A DNA stretch of 64,000 bases from Lentimicrobiaceae bacterium (lineage in GTDB: Bacteria; Bacteroidota; Bacteroidia; Bacteroidales; JAGNHN01), in contig JAGNHN010000014.1 of NCBI GenBank assembly GCA_018001695.1, forward strand, positions 1 through 64,000, read 5' to 3'. The notes under the pieces were generated by a model. It was not told the DNA's origin and ran no database searches. It saw only the letters and a program-made list of their open reading frames with translations. Positions 16,433 to 25,332 of this stretch are shown piece by piece. Position numbers and translations under genes: made by a program. The number at the start of each line of letters is the position of its first letter. Within the stretch, counting starts at the first letter, position 1.

Positions 16433-17238
16433 TCACCCTCTCCCGTTGCATCAGGCATAAATTCACAATGACGTCCGAGGAATTTGCTAAAGACAGCACA
16501 AAGTTCCCGTGGCTTGTCGGCATGTACCCAATGGGTTGCCCCCGCAATGGTGGCAATCTGTGCCTGTGGGAAACAGGATCGGATAAGGGGAATATCTGTA
16601 TCGATGATATAATCTGATTTTCCGCCCCTTACAAAAAGAGCCTCACCGACAAAGGTCTTCATACAGGGCACATCATCAAACACCAGATCCAGTTGTTCAC
16701 TGATGGTGTGGACATTGGGCCGCCAGGCCAGTACGTCGGGCAATGGCCGGTACAGGTTCTTCAGAATAAACAATTGTATGCGCTTGTCAGGGACGTATCT
16801 TCCCAACAGCTCTGCCACGTCCTGCCTGCGCTTCACGATGCTGAAATCGATGCTCAGCATGGCTGACAGCATCATCTGATGGATGGCACGTGGGGGATAC
16901 CGCCTGGGGCTGATATCGACCACAATGAGACGATCCACCACGTCCGGATGATCCTGAACGAATTGCATGGCTACTTTGCCTCCCATTGAATGTCCGATCA
17001 GAATTGGTTTCCGGAGATTGTGGGTATCTATGAATCCCGCCAGGTCCGAGACCAGAGAGGAATAATCGAAAGTGGCGCTGTGCGGGGATTGTCCATGATT
17101 ACGCTGATCAGGAATATAGACCGAATACTTTTCCGCTAGGCGCTTACCAATAGTGACCCAGTTGTCTGAAATCCCCAGCAATCCATGCAATATTATGAGC
17201 GGTTGTCCGCTGCCGTAATGACGATAAAACAGTTCCAT
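16429..17238 (-). CDS. Alpha/beta-hydrolase (YbfF-like esterase)
   Basis: A 269-residue cytosolic alpha/beta-hydrolase. Visible elements: the oxyanion-hole strand IILHGLLGISDNW, DQRNHGQSPHS, the nucleophile elbow IGHSMGGKVAMQF, the strand FVRGGKSDYI that usually precedes the acidic residue, and the catalytic histidine in GATHWVHADKP. The arrangement matches the YbfF/ABHD11 group, which hydrolyses acyl esters; the natural substrate is unknown. It is monocistronic on the minus strand, convergent with tatC. Confidence 0.9.
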   Translation of the reverse strand: MELFYRHYGSGQPLIILHGLLGISDNWVTIGKRLAEKYSVYIPDQRNHGQSPHSATFDYSSLVSDLAGFIDTHNLRKPILIGHSMGGKVAMQFVQDHPDVVDRLIVVDISPRRYPPRAIHQMMLSAMLSIDFSIVKRRQDVAELLGRYVPDKRIQLFILKNLYRPLPDVLAWRPNVHTISEQLDLVFDDVPCMKTFVGEALFVRGGKSDYIIDTDIPLIRSCFPQAQIATIAGATHWVHADKPRELCAVFSKFLGRHCEFMPDATGEGD

Positions 17239-17320
17239 GCGCTTTCAGAATGAAGTAGCTTTCCTTTGATACTGATTTCCGGAATGCAGGTCCGGTCCGA
17301 CAAAAATACCAAATGAAATG

Positions 17321-17328
17321 TAGCTTTG
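17321..17328 (+). promoter_or_regulatory. -7 element that decides the cation transporter start
   Basis: TAGCTTTG matches TAnnTTTG. Transcription would begin about 17335, after the in-frame ATG at 17330, so that ATG should not be in the mRNA and the next in-frame ATG at 17381 becomes the preferred start. No clear -33 box was found. Confidence 0.4.
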
Positions 17329-17380
17329 TATGAACCTAAAAGGCGTTATCCTTGGAAATAAAGCATCGCTGCGTAATAGG

Positions 17381-18181
17381 ATGAGACAAACGGAATTTCA
17401 CATACCTGGCATGGATTGTCCGTCGGAGGAACAGATTATTCGCCTCAGATTAGGCGAGATGGATAAAGTACACCATCTCCGCTTTGACCTGAATGAGCGC
17501 AAGTTGTGGGTCACACATGAGCTGGATGAGGCCTTTCTTTACAACAACTTACTTCCGCTTGGTTTCGGAGCCAGAATAATTCGCACACAGGAAGGGGTTG
17601 AAAACGTACCGGAAGAAGTCGCCGTTCAGAGAAGAGCCCTGATATACGTGTTGTTGATCAATGCTTTCTTCTTCATGGCTGAGCTGGTGGCAGGTCTGAT
17701 CTCAGGCTCGATGGGGCTTCTGGCAGATTCATTAGACATGCTGGCCGATGCCCTTGTTTATACCCTGAGCCTCCTGGCCACCGGGCGGGGTATGCGTTCC
17801 AGGCGTCAAGTGGCCCGCATCAGTGGCTACTTCCAGCTTTCCCTTGCCGTTCTGGGTTTTGCGGAGGTTCTGCGACGGTTTCTGTCGGAGAGCGCAATGC
17901 CAGATCATCTCACCATGATCTGGGTGTCCATGCTGGCCCTGCTGGGCAACCTGGCGTGTTTATGGATACTGCGGCGCGCCGCCAGTCAGGACGTCCATAT
18001 GAAAGCCAGCTGGATCTTCACTTCCAATGATGTAGCTGCCAATCTCGGTGTGATAATCGCGGGAATATGTGTACTCTGGTTAGGCTCCAGCCTTCCGGAT
18101 CTGATCATCGGAACACTCGTATTTCTGTTGGTCGCCAGGGGGGCCTGGCGGATCCTGAAACTCAGCAGGGCATCCCGGTAA
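17381..18181 (+). CDS. CDF-type cation transporter with N-terminal metal-associated domain
   Basis: About 266 residues: an N-terminal HMA-like domain (FHIPGMDCPSEE, with a single cysteine), then six helices from about residue 85. Helix 2 carries LLADSLDMLADALVY and helix 5 carries KASWIFTSNDVAANLGVI. Typical zinc CDF proteins have HxxxD pairs; here the positions are D-x3-D and N-D, so the metal site is of a variant type and the substrate is unclear. A short form without a cytosolic C-terminal domain. The longer in-frame start at 17330 is less likely because of the promoter position. Efflux of a divalent metal across the inner membrane is the family role. Confidence 0.83.
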   Translation: MRQTEFHIPGMDCPSEEQIIRLRLGEMDKVHHLRFDLNERKLWVTHELDEAFLYNNLLPLGFGARIIRTQEGVENVPEEVAVQRRALIYVLLINAFFFMAELVAGLISGSMGLLADSLDMLADALVYTLSLLATGRGMRSRRQVARISGYFQLSLAVLGFAEVLRRFLSESAMPDHLTMIWVSMLALLGNLACLWILRRAASQDVHMKASWIFTSNDVAANLGVIIAGICVLWLGSSLPDLIIGTLVFLLVARGAWRILKLSRASR

Positions 18182-18208
18182 TAATAATGCTATCTGGCAG
18201 TCATTCGA

Positions 18209-19933
18209 CTATTTTACGGCTTTCCACTGCTGAATATCAGCAGGTTGTAGCGCAGGCATTTCCAGCTTGAGCTTCTTCCGCAGTCCATTAAGCTCCCCTG
18301 CCAGTTTGTTTTCATCCTGTTCCTGAAGGATAGCCAGGGTTTGTATCCCCTTTTTCCGCAAAACAGCGATCCAGTCCTGAGGCACTCCGGCGCCAATGAA
18401 AATTTCATCACCATCTGCCAACTCCCTTTTTTCAGGTCGCATCTGGGGGAAGAACAGGACATCCTGGATGGAGGGACTGTTCGTCATGATCATGGCCAGC
18501 CTGTCGATTCCAATACCCAGTCCGGCCGTGGGAGGCATCCCGTACTCCAGGGCCCGCAGAAAATCCTCATCCAGGACCATGGATTCCTGGTCTCCCCTGC
18601 GACCAAGTTCAAGCTGTGCTTCGAAACGCTCTCTTTGATCGATGGGATCGTTGAGCTCAGAAAAGGCATTGCAGATCTCTTTCCCGTTGCAGATGGCCTC
18701 GAAGCGCTCGACAACACCTTCACGGCTCCGGTGTTTCTTGGCAAGGGGCGACATCTCAATGGGATAATCCATGATAAACGTGGGCTGAATCAACTGGTGC
18801 TCACAACATTCCCCGAAAATCTCGTCAATAAGTTTACCTTTCCCCATGGTTGGGTCAACCGGTACATTCAGCTTCCTGGCTGTTTCCCGGAGCTGATCCT
18901 CGTCCATACCCGATATATCTATCCCCGTGAAATGCGCGATCGCCTCGAACATGGTAAAGCGCTTCCATGGTCGTTTGAAGTCAATCAGATGATCTCCAAC
19001 CTGAACCTGGGTAGTGCCATGCAGGCTAAGGGCGGTATCTTCCACCATTTCCTCCACAAGATCCATCATCCAGGCATAGTCACGGTATGCGACATACAGC
19101 TCCATCTGTGTAAACTCGGGGTTATGAAAACGGCTCATCCCCTCGTTGCGGAAGTCTTTTGAAAATTCATACACCCCATCAAATCCTCCCACAATGAGTC
19201 GCTTCAGGTAGAGCTCATTCGCGATCCGGAGGTAGAGGGTCATGTCCAGTGTATTATGATAGGTTTTAAAGGGACGGGCGGCAGCACCACCATACAGGGG
19301 CTGCAGTACCGGCGTTTCAACCTCAAGGTATCCCCTGTTATTGAGAAATTGCCGCATGGCATTCACGATCGCGGTACGCTGAATAAAGGTCTTCTTAACC
19401 TGGGGATTAACAATCAGGTCAAGGTAGCGCTGACGGTACCGCTGATCCGGATCTGTGAAAGCATCATATAACTTGCCATCTTTCTCCTTAACAACAGGCA
19501 GTGGCCGCAGGGATTTGGCCAGGAGGCTGAACTGGCGGACATGAATGGTGATCTCTCCCATCTGCGTCCGGAATGCAAACCCTTCTATACCAATAATATC
19601 GCCTATGTCAAGCAGCTTCTTAAACACCTCGTTGTACAGGGTTTTATCTTCTGTCGGGCAAACATCATCGCGTTTGATGTAGAGCTGTATTCTTCCTGAG
19701 GCATCCTGAAGTTCAACGAAAGAAGCAGCTCCCATGATGCGGCGGCTCATAATGCGACCCGCCATCCTGACATGGTCAAAGTGTGTTGAACCGTCCCTGT
19801 AGTTTTCAAGAATTTCAGCGCTCTGATGACTGACTTCAAAAGACGCAGCAGGATAGGGATTGATCCCAAGATCCATCAGTTGCTGCAATGCATTGCGTCG
19901 AAATTGCTCCTGTTCGCTCAGTTCCAAATGCAT
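18209..19933 (-). CDS. lysS: Lysyl-tRNA synthetase, class II
   Basis: A 574-residue class II enzyme charging tRNA-Lys. An N-terminal OB-fold anticodon-binding domain (VRMAGRIMSRRIMGAASFVEL, IQLYIKRDD) precedes the catalytic core with motif 2 (FRNEGMSRFHNPEFTQMELY) and motif 3 (GLGIGIDRLAMIMTNS, DVLFFPQMRPE). After motif 3 there is an extra extension of about 65 residues, longer than in E. coli and common in Bacteroidota. I use the methionine at 19933 (MHLELSEQEQFRR) rather than the one six codons earlier, because a -7 element lies between 19949 and 19956. Confidence 0.98.
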   Translation of the reverse strand: MHLELSEQEQFRRNALQQLMDLGINPYPAASFEVSHQSAEILENYRDGSTHFDHVRMAGRIMSRRIMGAASFVELQDASGRIQLYIKRDDVCPTEDKTLYNEVFKKLLDIGDIIGIEGFAFRTQMGEITIHVRQFSLLAKSLRPLPVVKEKDGKLYDAFTDPDQRYRQRYLDLIVNPQVKKTFIQRTAIVNAMRQFLNNRGYLEVETPVLQPLYGGAAARPFKTYHNTLDMTLYLRIANELYLKRLIVGGFDGVYEFSKDFRNEGMSRFHNPEFTQMELYVAYRDYAWMMDLVEEMVEDTALSLHGTTQVQVGDHLIDFKRPWKRFTMFEAIAHFTGIDISGMDEDQLRETARKLNVPVDPTMGKGKLIDEIFGECCEHQLIQPTFIMDYPIEMSPLAKKHRSREGVVERFEAICNGKEICNAFSELNDPIDQRERFEAQLELGRRGDQESMVLDEDFLRALEYGMPPTAGLGIGIDRLAMIMTNSPSIQDVLFFPQMRPEKRELADGDEIFIGAGVPQDWIAVLRKKGIQTLAILQEQDENKLAGELNGLRKKLKLEMPALQPADIQQWKAVK

Positions 19934-19948
19934 AATGAAAAATTTGTG

Positions 19949-19956
19949 CAAAGATA
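19949..19956 (-). promoter_or_regulatory. -7 element of lysS
   Basis: Read on the minus strand this is TATCTTTG, matching TAnnTTTG, 15 bases before the lysS ATG at 19933. It lies in the short gap after recO, showing lysS has its own promoter. No -33 TTTG is evident at 17-23 bases. Confidence 0.45.
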
Positions 19957-19984
19957 GTCAAATCCCTGCCTGCAGGGCCTGTCT

Positions 19985-20725
19985 TCACGCCTGGGAAGCC
20001 AGTACCTGTGCCAGCACATGGTGGGATTTCACCTCGCCCATCCCACTCAAATGGACCTGGCAATAACGGATCAATGTATGCAGAAGTTCGCGTCTCAAAA
20101 AGGCCGGGATGTTTCCCAGGCTATAGGAAGCCTCTGGGAGTCGGAGAACCATTGCAAGCCAACTGCTGAGATCTGCCGGAATCTGATAGGGGTCGGAGGC
20201 ATCAGGCTCACGGAAAAGACCTTCTGTCAGGCTGAAGCATGTTTTCCTTTTATCGTGGTTGTCAAGTGGCGTCAGGCCGAGGAAGGGCATCAGCCTGATC
20301 AGAAACAATACCGGGAAATCCCGCTTCCAGAGCTGAGCTTCGTCGAGCAGCAGCAGGTTTTCCCATATAAAAGCAAAGAGCGGCGGATTGGCTTCCTCCT
20401 CCCGGATCACCTTAAACAATATCTCATTCATAAAGAGCAAAATACTGCTCCGTTCCAGGTCAAATGGGATAAGACGATAAGGATGGGAGATAAGCATCTC
20501 CTTGACATATTGTAAGTTATGACCTCTGCGATGGTAGGCCACAATGTCCAGCAAGGCCAGGGGCTCCAGATGCGCCAGTTTTCCACCTGCCTTCTTCCCG
20601 CTGACACCTTTAATAAGATAGGATTGCAGGCCCAACTGTTCAGTATAAACCTTAACAATCAGGCTGTTCTCTGCATACCTAAATTTGTGCAGCACTATTC
20701 CACGGGTATGGATCATCTCGGACAT
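19985..20725 (-). CDS. recO: DNA repair protein RecO
   Basis: A 246-residue protein with the RecO N-terminal OB-fold (TRGIVLHKFRYAENSLIVKVYTE, then SYLIKGVSG) and an all-helical C-terminal part. RecO anneals SSB-coated strands and with RecR loads RecA in gap repair. The zinc-binding cysteines of some RecO proteins are not present, which is usual for many lineages. It is upstream of lysS on the same strand and divergent from the S46 peptidase. Confidence 0.93.
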   Translation of the reverse strand: MSEMIHTRGIVLHKFRYAENSLIVKVYTEQLGLQSYLIKGVSGKKAGGKLAHLEPLALLDIVAYHRRGHNLQYVKEMLISHPYRLIPFDLERSSILLFMNEILFKVIREEEANPPLFAFIWENLLLLDEAQLWKRDFPVLFLIRLMPFLGLTPLDNHDKRKTCFSLTEGLFREPDASDPYQIPADLSSWLAMVLRLPEASYSLGNIPAFLRRELLHTLIRYCQVHLSGMGEVKSHHVLAQVLASQA

Positions 20726-20891
20726 ACGAATATCAAAGATCGTATTTCAGCCTTACATGATAACACAAACCTGATAAACTGATCTTGTCCCTGATGCAGG
20801 ATTGGATAGCTTGAATAATTTTTGTTTCTTTATCGCCCTTTAATATTGCCGATCTAATCACCTCATATTCAATATTTAAAATCTTACATTC

Positions 20892-23057
20892 ATGAAAAAG
20901 ATCAAAAACAACCTGCGCCTGAAGGCTGCGATGCTGATGGTGTTTGTGGTGCCTTTTATGTCGACCAGGGCTGACGAAGGCATGTGGTTGCCTTTCCTCA
21001 TCCAGCAATACAACCTGCAGGATATGGTGCGCCTGGGCTGCAGGCTCAGTGCGGAAGATATTTACGCTATCAACCAGGCCTCTCTGAAAGACGCCATCGT
21101 CATGCTCGATGGTGGAGGATGTACAGGGGAGATGATCTCTGCGGATGGGTTATTGCTAACCAATCACCACTGCGGATACGACAATGTCAGGTATCACAGC
21201 ACCGTAGAAAAAGACTACACCATTCAGGGTTTTTGGGCTAAGACGCGGAAAGATGAGTTGCCCAATCCCGGGAAGACAGCCACCTTCCTGGTTCGTATGG
21301 CCGATGTAACCGATCAGGTTCTGGATTCCGTGACTTCTTTGACGGGAGAGAAAGAAAGAGAAATGTTGGTCTCCAATGCCATTCGCCGCATTCTGGAAGG
21401 AATGGAAGAAGAGGAAGGCCTCATGGCAACCATTGAGAGCATGTTTGAAGGAAATGGTTACTATCTTTTTGTTTATGAAACCTTTACAGATGTCAGGCTG
21501 GTAGGAGCGCCTCCAAAATCCATTGGAAACTTTGGTGGAGATACGGATAACTGGATGTGGCCCAGGCATACGGGAGACTTCACCCTGTTCCGGGTCTATA
21601 CAGGTCCGGATGGAAAACCGGCCGAATATCATGAGAACAACATACCTTACAAGCCCAGGCATTTTCTGAAAATATCCCTGAAAGGCGTTCAGGAAAATGA
21701 CTTTGCCATGATCATGGGTTACCCCGGCTCCACTGACCGTCATCTTCCTTCAGATGGTGTTGCCTTAAGAATCAGTCAGATAAACCCGGCTACGGTGAAA
21801 CTCCGTGCCAGTAAAATGGCCATTCTTAAAGAGGTAATGGATGCCGATGATGCCATGCGGATCATGTATACCTCCAAGTTTGAATACCTTGGAAATTTCT
21901 GGAAGAAAGACCTGGAAGAGATGAAGGCGCTGCAAAGGCTGAAGGTCTACGACAAAAAGCGGACCATGGAAGATGCTTTTGCTGATTGGGCGCAGGCGGA
22001 TAGCAAACGCAGCAAAATTTACGGTGATGTGATCAGGGATATCAGGGCCGTTTATGCTGCAAGGGAGAAGAACAAGTATCACCTTGCCCGCACCTATTTT
22101 GTTGAAACCCTGGTGGATGCCAACCTCATGTTATTGGCATACAGGACCAACGGCTTATATTGGATGCTTGCCGAAGGGAAAGCCAGCGAGGAAGCGATCA
22201 ATGAGATGCGCGAAACAGCCAGGGAATTGTATGCCGAATACAACCCCCAGATTGACCAGAAGATCCTGGCAGCGATGCTCAAGGCCTGGTACGAAGACCT
22301 TCCTCAGGCCATGCATCTGGATATCATGAATACCGTGCAGAAGAAATACAAGGGTGATTTCGAGCGCTACACACGTGCGGTCTACGCCAAATCTGTCTTT
22401 GCTACACCAGAGCGGTTCCAGGCTTTTCTGAATAATCCCAGTGCCAAGATACTTGATAAAGATCCGGGCTTCGAAGCCATGCGTTCTGTGGGTATATTCT
22501 GGCAGCGTTACCGTCAGGCGGAAGAAGAAAATACCGTCAAGCTGGAACGCGCCCGCCGTCTGTACCTGGCAGGGATACAAGAGATGTACCCGGATCGGAA
22601 GTTCTATCCTGATGCCAATTCCACCATGCGGTTAACCTATGGCAGTGTCAAACCCTACCATCCCCGCGATGCTGTTTATTATCATTACCAAACCTTCCTT
22701 GAAGGCGTTATGGAAAAGGAAAATCCTGATAGCGAGGAGTTCATCGTTCCTGCCAAACTCAAGGAGCTTTTCAAGGCCAAGGATTATGGTGAATATGCAG
22801 ATAACGGTCGTATGCCGGTTTGCTTCCTGACCACCAATGATATTACCGGCGGAAATTCCGGGAGCCCGGTCATGAATGCCGATGGTCATTTGATTGGAAC
22901 AGCTTTCGATGGCAATAGTGATGCCATGAGCAGTGACGTGGAGTTTGACCCTGTGTTGCAGAGAACCATCGTTTGTGATATCCGGTATGTTTTGTTTGTC
23001 ATTGACAAATTTGCCGGGGCCAGGCACCTCATCGACGAAATGGTGCTGGTCAGGTAG
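20892..23057 (+). CDS. S46-family dipeptidyl-peptidase, DPP7-like
   Basis: A 721-residue exported peptidase with an N-terminal signal peptide (cleavage probably after STRA, near residue 27). The chymotrypsin-like catalytic residues are visible: histidine in LLLTNHHCGYDN (about residue 93) and serine 658 in GGNSGSPVMNADG. S46 enzymes remove dipeptides from periplasmic oligopeptides. In the family the residue following FD near position 673 sets the specificity: arginine gives DPP11 (acidic P1), glycine gives DPP7 (hydrophobic P1). Here it is Gly674 in FDGNSD, so DPP7-like. A second exported peptidase gene follows, suggesting a peptide-utilisation pair. Confidence 0.93.
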   Translation: MKKIKNNLRLKAAMLMVFVVPFMSTRADEGMWLPFLIQQYNLQDMVRLGCRLSAEDIYAINQASLKDAIVMLDGGGCTGEMISADGLLLTNHHCGYDNVRYHSTVEKDYTIQGFWAKTRKDELPNPGKTATFLVRMADVTDQVLDSVTSLTGEKEREMLVSNAIRRILEGMEEEEGLMATIESMFEGNGYYLFVYETFTDVRLVGAPPKSIGNFGGDTDNWMWPRHTGDFTLFRVYTGPDGKPAEYHENNIPYKPRHFLKISLKGVQENDFAMIMGYPGSTDRHLPSDGVALRISQINPATVKLRASKMAILKEVMDADDAMRIMYTSKFEYLGNFWKKDLEEMKALQRLKVYDKKRTMEDAFADWAQADSKRSKIYGDVIRDIRAVYAAREKNKYHLARTYFVETLVDANLMLLAYRTNGLYWMLAEGKASEEAINEMRETARELYAEYNPQIDQKILAAMLKAWYEDLPQAMHLDIMNTVQKKYKGDFERYTRAVYAKSVFATPERFQAFLNNPSAKILDKDPGFEAMRSVGIFWQRYRQAEEENTVKLERARRLYLAGIQEMYPDRKFYPDANSTMRLTYGSVKPYHPRDAVYYHYQTFLEGVMEKENPDSEEFIVPAKLKELFKAKDYGEYADNGRMPVCFLTTNDITGGNSGSPVMNADGHLIGTAFDGNSDAMSSDVEFDPVLQRTIVCDIRYVLFVIDKFAGARHLIDEMVLVR

Positions 23058-23276
23058 GTTAATCCTCATGCTGAACGGAATACCTCCTTCATACTGACCG
23101 GAAACGGACAGCAACTGTCGCCGTGTGAACAACTTAAACCAGGCTATTGCAAGGATGTGTCTTGTTTTTTATTCATTATCAAACAGTTATGAATCCTGGC
23201 ACAATTTATGATCAATCAATGCTCAGGTTTGTCAGGCCTACTTGGAATTTAATATTCTGGTTATCAGGATGTTTTT

Positions 23277-23284
23277 TACATTTG
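23277..23284 (+). promoter_or_regulatory. -7 element of the S9 peptidase gene
   Basis: TACATTTG fits TAnnTTTG and lies 49 bases before the chosen ATG at 23334, in the 276-base gap after the S46 gene. No clear -33 box at the usual distance. It indicates that the S9 gene is transcribed separately from the S46 gene. Confidence 0.38.
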
Positions 23285-23333
23285 CGGCGATTTTGAAAAG
23301 ATGATTCATCCCATACCCAAAACCCAAACCATT

Positions 23334-25250
23334 ATGAAGAAACAACTTCTTTATGTTGCAGTAGCCATTGGATTCACCGGTGCAGCCTTCACCCTTGGTT
23401 CGTGCGGACCCAAAAAGGAAGCCGCCGCCAAGTTGATCCCGATGGAAGACTTCTTCCGCAATCCGGAGAAAACGGCTTATCAGATCTCTCCGGATGGCAA
23501 GTATTATTCCTACCTGGCCCCCTATGAAACCAGGATGAACATCTTTGTGCAGGAAATCGGCAAGGAAAATGTGATTCAGCTCACCAGTGACACCGCCAGG
23601 GATATCATGGGATATTTCTGGGCCAACAATGAGCGCATTGTTTACTTACGCGATATTGGTGGCGATGAAAACTACAAACTGTTTGCCATCAATGCCGACG
23701 GCAGCAATCCTGTTGCCCTCACCGACTTCCCGGGTGTACGTACCCAGATCATCGACGATCTTCCTGAGATCGAAGATGAGATGATTGTTGGCATGAACAA
23801 GCGCATTCCTCAGGTCTTTGACCCTTACCGCCTGAATATTGAGACGGGTGAGCTCACCATGCTGTATGAAAACCCGGGTAATATCCAGGGCTGGATGACC
23901 GACCACGAAGGTAAACTCAGGGTAGCAACCGCCATCGAAGATGGGGTGAACACCACACTTCTTTACAGAGATAATGAAGAGGAGCCTTTCCGTACAGTCC
24001 TGACAACGTCATTCAAAGAATCTATTGATCCTCAGTTCTTTACATTTGACAACAAGTATGTCTATGCTGTCAGTAACCTGGGCCGTGACAAAACCGCTGC
24101 TATCGTGTTTGATATTGCCAACGGTAAGGAGCTTGAGCTGCTGTATGAGAACCCGGAGTTTGACGTCAACCGTATGTCCTATTCCCGTAAGCGCAAAGTG
24201 CTGCAGGCTGCTTACTTCGAGTCCTGGAAACGTGAACGCTACTATTTCGACGAAGAGTTCAAGGGTTTGATTGGTAAGATCGAGCAAAAGCTTGGTACCG
24301 AAGGGAATTACAACCTCGGTATTTATGACATGACGAAGGAAGAGGATAAGTACATCGTTGGCAAATCCAGTGACCGCGCCATGACAACATATTATTTATA
24401 TGATGTCAATACAGATGAACTGACCTTTATCCATCAGGTAACACCCTGGCTCGATGAAAATGAAATGGCTGAGGTCAAACCCGTAACCTATACCGCCAGA
24501 GATGGAATGACCATCCATGGATACCTCACCATTCCCAAGGGCAAGGAAGCCAAGAACCTTCCTGTGATTGTCAATGTGCACGGGGGTCCCTGGGCACGTG
24601 ACAGCTGGGGCTTCAATCCTGAGATCCAGTTCCTTGCAAACCGCGGTTATGCTGTTTTCCAGATGAACTTCCGTGGTTCGACGGGTTATGGACGGGCTTT
24701 CTGGGAAGCATCATTCAAGCAGTGGGGACAGGCCATGCAGGACGATGTAACAGACGGTGTTCAGTGGCTGATCAGCCAGGGCATTGCTGATCCCAAGCGT
24801 GTTGTGATTTATGGCGCCAGCTATGGTGGCTATGCCACCCTGATGGGCATCGTGAAGGAACCGGATCTGTTTGCTGCAGCTGTTGATTATGTGGGAGTAT
24901 CTAACCTTTTCACCTTTATGCAGACCATTCCGCCTTACTGGGAACCCATGTTGCAGATGATGTATGAAATGGTTGGAAATCCGCAGGCCGACAGCCTGAT
25001 GATGGCTCAGAATTCACCTGCCCTGCAGGCTGAAAGGATCAAAACGCCGCTGTTTATCGCACAGGGCGCCAACGACCCCAGGGTGAACAAAGCTGAGTCA
25101 GATCAGATGGTGGCTGCATTGCAGGCCCGCGGTATTGAAGTGGAATACATGGTAAAAGACAATGAAGGTCATGGTTTCTACAATGAAGAAAACCGCTTTG
25201 ATTTCTATCGTGCCATGGAGGCCTTCCTCGCAAAGCATATCACTCAATAA
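23334..25250 (+). CDS. S9-family prolyl-oligopeptidase-like lipoprotein
   Basis: A 638-residue lipoprotein: N-terminal signal with lipobox TLGSC, then a beta-propeller domain (about 45-390) and a C-terminal alpha/beta-hydrolase domain. The catalytic triad is legible: Ser496 in YGASYGGYATLMG, Asp581 in GANDPRV and His613 in NEGHGFYNEENR. The propeller restricts access to short peptides, as in acylaminoacyl or dipeptidyl peptidases. I start at the methionine of MKKQLLYVAVAIGF, since the 11 upstream in-frame residues do not suit a signal. A strong terminator follows. Confidence 0.94.
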   Translation: MKKQLLYVAVAIGFTGAAFTLGSCGPKKEAAAKLIPMEDFFRNPEKTAYQISPDGKYYSYLAPYETRMNIFVQEIGKENVIQLTSDTARDIMGYFWANNERIVYLRDIGGDENYKLFAINADGSNPVALTDFPGVRTQIIDDLPEIEDEMIVGMNKRIPQVFDPYRLNIETGELTMLYENPGNIQGWMTDHEGKLRVATAIEDGVNTTLLYRDNEEEPFRTVLTTSFKESIDPQFFTFDNKYVYAVSNLGRDKTAAIVFDIANGKELELLYENPEFDVNRMSYSRKRKVLQAAYFESWKRERYYFDEEFKGLIGKIEQKLGTEGNYNLGIYDMTKEEDKYIVGKSSDRAMTTYYLYDVNTDELTFIHQVTPWLDENEMAEVKPVTYTARDGMTIHGYLTIPKGKEAKNLPVIVNVHGGPWARDSWGFNPEIQFLANRGYAVFQMNFRGSTGYGRAFWEASFKQWGQAMQDDVTDGVQWLISQGIADPKRVVIYGASYGGYATLMGIVKEPDLFAAAVDYVGVSNLFTFMQTIPPYWEPMLQMMYEMVGNPQADSLMMAQNSPALQAERIKTPLFIAQGANDPRVNKAESDQMVAALQARGIEVEYMVKDNEGHGFYNEENRFDFYRAMEAFLAKHITQ

Positions 25251-25273
25251 TCCTGAATTACTTATATAATCAG

Positions 25274-25306
25274 AAGGGGCTGCCTTGATTTTGGCAGCCC
25301 CTTTTT
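25274..25306 (+). terminator. Rho-independent terminator after the S9 peptidase
   Basis: An 11-bp perfect stem (AAGGGGCTGCC / GGCAGCCCCTT) with an 8-base loop, followed by a run of T. It lies 23 bases after the stop codon. Confidence 0.93.
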
Positions 25307-25332
25307 ATATTCAATAATGTCATTCCCTGAAT

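Noticed and set aside
18341-19162. A 273-codon plus-strand open frame antisense to lysS
   Set aside because: Mirror reading of conserved class II synthetase sequence; no domain or promoter.
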